The notes under the pieces: generated by a model
What the model was told of the DNA's origin: nothing
What the model saw: only the letters and a program-made list of their open reading frames with translations
Databases searched by the model: none
Translations under genes and position numbers: made by a program
Shown here: positions 60,791-64,000 of the stretch, one piece after another
Layout: the number at the start of each line of letters is the position of its first letter
Position numbering within the stretch: the stretch's first letter is position 1
From: CAYUMU01 sp964445985
GTDB lineage: Bacteria; Planctomycetota; Planctomycetia; Pirellulales; S012-138
Direction: 5' to 3'
Assembly (NCBI GenBank): GCA_964445985.1
Contig: CAYUMU010000012.1
Span: forward strand, 1-64,000
DNA: 64,000 nt

Positions 60791-61984
60791 ATGACGGTGG
60801 CCATCCCTCTCGGATATCGCCTGGCTGGGGTTCACAGCGGTGTGAAGCGCAATCCCAACAAGCCCGACCTGTCGCTGATCGTTTCGGACCTGCCTGCCGC
60901 GGGCGCCGGCGTGTACACCAAGAACCTGGTGTTTGGCGCGCCGGTTGGCCGGAATCGAGCCCTCACGCCGGCCGGCAATTTCCGCGTGGTCGTTACCAAC
61001 TCGGGAGTCGCCAACGCCTGCACCGGTGAACAAGGCGACCGCGACGCCGACGAGATGGGCCGCCTGGCCGCCGCGGCCGTGGGCGCCGCGCCCGAGCAAG
61101 CCCTGGTGCTTTCGACCGGCGTGATCGGTTCGTTTCTGCCGATGCCCAAAATCGCGGCTGGCATCGCAGCGGCCAAAGCGCAACTGGCCGCCACCGAGGC
61201 TGCCCTGGAAGCCGCGGCCCGCGGCATGATGACCACCGACACGGTTCCCAAGATCGCCTCGCACCAACTCACGCTCCGCGGCAAGCCGATCCACGTGTGC
61301 GGCGTGGCCAAGGGCGCGGCGATGATCGGCCCCAACATGGCCACCATGCTGGCCGTGATCTTTACCGACGCCGCGCTTAGCCCAGCCGACGCCCAACAGG
61401 TTCTCAGCCGCTCGGTCGATGACAGCTTCAACTGCATTAGCGTGGAAGGCCACATGAGCACCAGCGACACCGTGCTGCTCTTGGCCAACGGCGCCGCCTG
61501 TGCCGATCCGCTGGCCGGCGACGACCTGGAAGAGATGTTTGCCGCCGTGCACCAGGTCTGCCGCGAATTGGCCATGGCCATCGTTTCCGACGGCGAAGGC
61601 GCCACGCACCTGGTCACGATCGACGTGACCGGCTGCGCCGATCGCAACGCCGCGCACCGCATCGCCAAAACGGTGGGCGAGAGCGCCCTGGTGAAGACAG
61701 CCATTGCCGGGGCCGACCCCAACTGGGGCCGGATCGTGTCGGCCGCCGGATACGCGGGCGTGCCGTTCGACCCCCGCGGCGTGTCGCTCCAAGTCAACGG
61801 CCTGCCCCTCTACAAAAACGGCGCGCCGCTCACCTTCAACGCGGCCGAAGTCTCGGCCAGCATCAAAGACAACCGCGACACCCACGTGGCACTGCAGTTT
61901 ACCGAGGGCCAGGCCAAAGTCCGCTTCTGGACCACCGACCTCACCGCAGAATACGTGCGGCTGAATGCGGACTACCACACCTGA
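60791..61984 (+). CDS. argJ: Bifunctional ornithine acetyltransferase/N-acetylglutamate synthase
   Basis: A 397-aa enzyme of arginine biosynthesis that transfers acetyl from N-acetylornithine to glutamate. It self-cleaves before a Thr nucleophile: KGAAMIGPNMATMLA (Thr185). Other family segments: VTNSGVANACTGEQG, MMTTDTVPK, DSFNCISVEGHMSTSDTV and the GADPNWGRIVSAAGYAG end. ATG 60791. No other arg gene is adjacent. Confidence 0.95.
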   Translation: MTVAIPLGYRLAGVHSGVKRNPNKPDLSLIVSDLPAAGAGVYTKNLVFGAPVGRNRALTPAGNFRVVVTNSGVANACTGEQGDRDADEMGRLAAAAVGAAPEQALVLSTGVIGSFLPMPKIAAGIAAAKAQLAATEAALEAAARGMMTTDTVPKIASHQLTLRGKPIHVCGVAKGAAMIGPNMATMLAVIFTDAALSPADAQQVLSRSVDDSFNCISVEGHMSTSDTVLLLANGAACADPLAGDDLEEMFAAVHQVCRELAMAIVSDGEGATHLVTIDVTGCADRNAAHRIAKTVGESALVKTAIAGADPNWGRIVSAAGYAGVPFDPRGVSLQVNGLPLYKNGAPLTFNAAEVSASIKDNRDTHVALQFTEGQAKVRFWTTDLTAEYVRLNADYHT

Positions 61985-62009
61985 AAACCAAACAGGGGAT
62001 GGCTGCCTT

Positions 62010-62050
62010 TCGGGTGCCAGGTTTTGCCCGTGTGAATGGACGTGGAAGCA
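62010..62050. repeat. Dispersed palindromic element, degenerate copy
   Basis: TCGGGTGCCAGGTTTTGCCC followed by GTGTGAATGGACG resembles the element at 8297-8333 (same flanks GGGTGCCA and GTGTGAATGGACG), with a changed core. Confidence 0.6.
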
Positions 62051-62177
62051 ACCCCGCCGGGGGGGCCGGTTCAACCGCTCTTGACCTTGCTGACCGGGAG
62101 GAATAACGTCTGCTACCAATCTGCGAAACATGGATGATCGCAGGAATTCGAGTTTCTAACGTGAGCTCTCGCCATTT

Positions 62178-63407
62178 ATGGACGCCGCACGCAAGGATGC
62201 CGTAACGCCTGTTCCGCTGATCGACGTCGCCCGGCAATATGAGCCGCTACGGGCGGAAATTCTCGCCGCGATTGCCGAAGTTTGCGACTCCGGCCGCTTC
62301 ATTCTCGGCCCCGACTGCGTGGCGTTGGAACAAGAAATGGCCGCCTACTGCGGCGCCCAACACGCCATTAGCTGCGCCTCGGGCAGCGACGCTCTCCTGC
62401 TGGCATTGATGGCAGCCGACATTGGCCCCGGCGACGAGGTCATTTGCCCCAGCTACACGTTTTTCGCCACGGCCAGCGCCGTGTGGCGGCTCGACGCCAA
62501 GCCCGTGTTTGTGGACATCGATCCGGCAACGCTCAATATTTGCCCCGCGGCCATCGAGGCGGCCATTACGCCGGCCACCAAGGCCATCATTCCGGTGCAC
62601 CTGTTCGGCCAATGCGCCGATATGGACGCCATCGACCGCATCGCAGTCGCCCACGATTTGCTGGTGATTACCGACGCCGCCCAGGCGATTGGCGCCGAGT
62701 ACGGAACCCGCCGCGCCGGCTCCATTGGCAAAATGGCCTGCTTCAGCTTTTACCCCACCAAAAACCTCGGCGGCATGGGCGATGGCGGCATGCTCACCAC
62801 CAACGACGCCGCGCTGGCCGACCGCCTGGTGCTGCTGCGAGGGCATGGCATGCGTCCCCGCTATTACCATCGCGAGGTGGGCATCAACAGCCGCCTCGAT
62901 AGCATTCAGGCCGCCGTGCTCCGCATCAAATTGCGCCACCTGGAAACCTGGACCGAAATGCGACGCGAAAATGCCGTCCGCTACGGAGCCATGTTTACGG
63001 AATACGGTTTGAACAACCTGCTTGGCTTGCCGGTCGAAGCCAAGAACTGCCGCCATGTGTGGAACCAATACGTGGTCCGCGTGCCGAACAATCAGCGCGA
63101 CGCCCTCAGGGCTCATCTCACCGAGCTGAAAATCGGCACCGAAATCTACTACCCCGTGCCGCTGCACGAGCAAGATTGCTTCCGCGGCCTGGGCCACGCG
63201 CCCGAGTCGTTGCCCGAAACGCACAAAGCCTCGCTCGAAACACTGGCGCTCCCCTGCTTCCCCGAACTAACCGTTGCCGAGCAGCAAACGGTGGTGGGAG
63301 CCATCGCTGGTTTTTTTGGCCTGCCATTGCGACAGCTTCATAGCGGCATCCCTGGGCCCAAGTACGCCGATCAGCATGCCGGCGCGCCAAAGCCGCATCA
63401 CGGTTAA
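62178..63407 (+). CDS. DegT/DnrJ/EryC1/StrS-family aminotransferase
   Basis: A 409-aa sugar aminotransferase-like PLP enzyme: VPLIDVARQYEPLRAEI, CASGSDALLLALMA, EVICPSYTFFATASAV, VITDAAQAIGAEYG and Schiff-base Lys195 in FSFYPTKNLGGMGDGG. The C-terminal part has WNQYVVRVPNNQRDAL. It probably aminates a nucleotide-sugar keto group for surface polysaccharide. ATG 62178. The glycosyltransferase and methyltransferase at 14054-16920 could be related in function, but are far away. Confidence 0.92.
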   Translation: MDAARKDAVTPVPLIDVARQYEPLRAEILAAIAEVCDSGRFILGPDCVALEQEMAAYCGAQHAISCASGSDALLLALMAADIGPGDEVICPSYTFFATASAVWRLDAKPVFVDIDPATLNICPAAIEAAITPATKAIIPVHLFGQCADMDAIDRIAVAHDLLVITDAAQAIGAEYGTRRAGSIGKMACFSFYPTKNLGGMGDGGMLTTNDAALADRLVLLRGHGMRPRYYHREVGINSRLDSIQAAVLRIKLRHLETWTEMRRENAVRYGAMFTEYGLNNLLGLPVEAKNCRHVWNQYVVRVPNNQRDALRAHLTELKIGTEIYYPVPLHEQDCFRGLGHAPESLPETHKASLETLALPCFPELTVAEQQTVVGAIAGFFGLPLRQLHSGIPGPKYADQHAGAPKPHHG

Positions 63408-63491
63408 ACGCCGCTTACCCAATCCCCCCGCGGCCGATTGTTTGACGCGCGGGGGACCCCAGCGGTAAACAAAGCCATTGGCCATCAAGCA

Positions 63492-63526
63492 CCCCGGCGG
63501 GCCTTCGCAGGCACGCCGGGGTTTTT
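63492..63526 (+). terminator. Intrinsic terminator after the DegT gene
   Basis: CCCCGGCG (63492-63499) pairs with CGCCGGGG (63514-63521) and TTTTT follows. It is 85 bp after the DegT stop and just before the thioesterase gene. Confidence 0.85.
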
Positions 63527-63573
63527 CGAAGGATGGATCTTAGCAGCGACTTACTTGGCAGTCGGGGACTGGG

Positions 63574-63966
63574 ATGTCGATGTTGCAACATGAAATTGAA
63601 ATCCGCGTTCGCTATCCCGAAACCGATCCCGGTGGGTTCGTGCATCACTCGCGGTACTTTGTGTACTTTGAGATGGGCCGCACCGAAGTGTTGCGGTCGC
63701 GCGGCTATACCTACCGCCAGATGGAGGCCGACGGCACGTTCTTTGTCGTCGCCAAGGCCGAAATTCGCTATATTCGCCCGGCCTTGTACGACGACCTGTT
63801 GCGACTGCGCACCACGGTCACGCGGGTCACGGCAGCCCGCATTGAACACGACTACCATTTGTTCCGCGGCGAAGAGCTGTTGACCGAGGCCAAACTGACG
63901 CTGTGCTGCGTCGATAGTGAAGGTGTGCCGCAACGCATCCCCGAATGGCTCAAAGCCCTCAGCTGA
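63574..63966 (+). CDS. Acyl-CoA thioesterase, YbgC/4HBT type
   Basis: A 130-aa single-domain hotdog-fold thioesterase: RVRYPETDPGGFVHHSRYFVYFEMGRTEVL contains the catalytic Asp (D in ETDPGG) and the aromatic/His-rich strand of the YbgC family; FFVVAKAEIRYIRPALYDDL and RIEHDYHLFRGEELLTEAKLTLCCVD follow. Hydrolyses acyl- or hydroxybenzoyl-CoA. ATG 63574 (alternative 63580). Confidence 0.9.
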   Translation: MSMLQHEIEIRVRYPETDPGGFVHHSRYFVYFEMGRTEVLRSRGYTYRQMEADGTFFVVAKAEIRYIRPALYDDLLRLRTTVTRVTAARIEHDYHLFRGEELLTEAKLTLCCVDSEGVPQRIPEWLKALS

Positions 63967-64000
63967 CCAGCCAGAGCCGGCAAAGCTCACCCTGGCCGCC

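Noticed and set aside
60770..62131. 453-codon minus-strand frame over argJ
   Set aside because: His/Gly/Arg-rich shadow of argJ with no family features.

Overview
The window looks like a chromosomal segment of a planctomycete, probably a Pirellulales-type bacterium. The evidence is indirect: a secreted DUF1080 protein, a GQSNMEG sialate-acetylesterase-type protein, a TIGR03067-like secreted protein, a Tat-exported sugar isomerase, a Ser/Thr kinase with a C-terminal membrane anchor, an FHA protein, two Uma2 (DUF820) proteins, CsrA next to a flagellar-type protein pair, and a small lipoprotein with a YYMSDDVQYFP motif. Coding regions are mostly GC-rich, and genes lie on both strands in short operons. 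I saw no rRNA or tRNA genes.

Positions 1-7475 form an accessory island. It starts with a truncated phage-tail-like beta-helix protein. A type II-C CRISPR-Cas9 locus follows: a minus-strand tracrRNA with its own promoter and terminator (1226-1371), a compact 1065-aa Cas9 with all nuclease residues present (1383-4580), and a cas1 gene cut after about 73 codons. A CRISPR array begins directly at the cut (8 repeats, 4789-5287). A low-GC cargo of unknown function follows (5288-5919), then a second array of 17 repeats (5999-7090) that runs directly into an IS630-type transposase fragment. cas2 and most of cas1 are absent, so the locus looks able to interfere but not to adapt. Every repeat carries a promoter-like pair (TTGGTG, 16 nt, TACACT), as in the Neisseria-type II-C logic in which each repeat drives its own crRNA.

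Positions 7461-26675 are mainly housekeeping: TerC, CysS-IspF (overlapping), fatty-acid desaturase, a secreted double alpha/beta-hydrolase, a glycosyltransferase and a methyltransferase, an LplT-like MFS protein, duplicated Uma2 genes, ThiC, TrmB, a cysteine-desulfurase-like enzyme, a UPF0261 protein and RNase Z.

Positions 26961-42800 carry regulators (a lone receiver, a FixL/FixJ-like pair, a second response regulator), a second TerC, a sugar-isomerase-like protein, DUF1080, FabG, a GlmU N-terminal-domain nucleotidyltransferase, an IscA-type protein, a DUF433/DUF5615 toxin-antitoxin pair, DUF3467 and a class III aminotransferase.

Positions 42837-48823 hold a MacAB/Lol-like export operon (two FtsX-type permeases, an ATPase, a membrane-fusion protein, a Cys-rich lipoprotein), preceded by a Cys-rich secreted protein. 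Positions 48919-50322 hold FliN- and FliL-like proteins. The rest (50821-63966) mixes secreted enzymes, CsrA, DinB, FHA, MarR, a HEAT-like protein, a Ser/Thr kinase, ArgJ, a DegT aminotransferase and a thioesterase. Three families of short dispersed repeats are scattered through the intergenic DNA.
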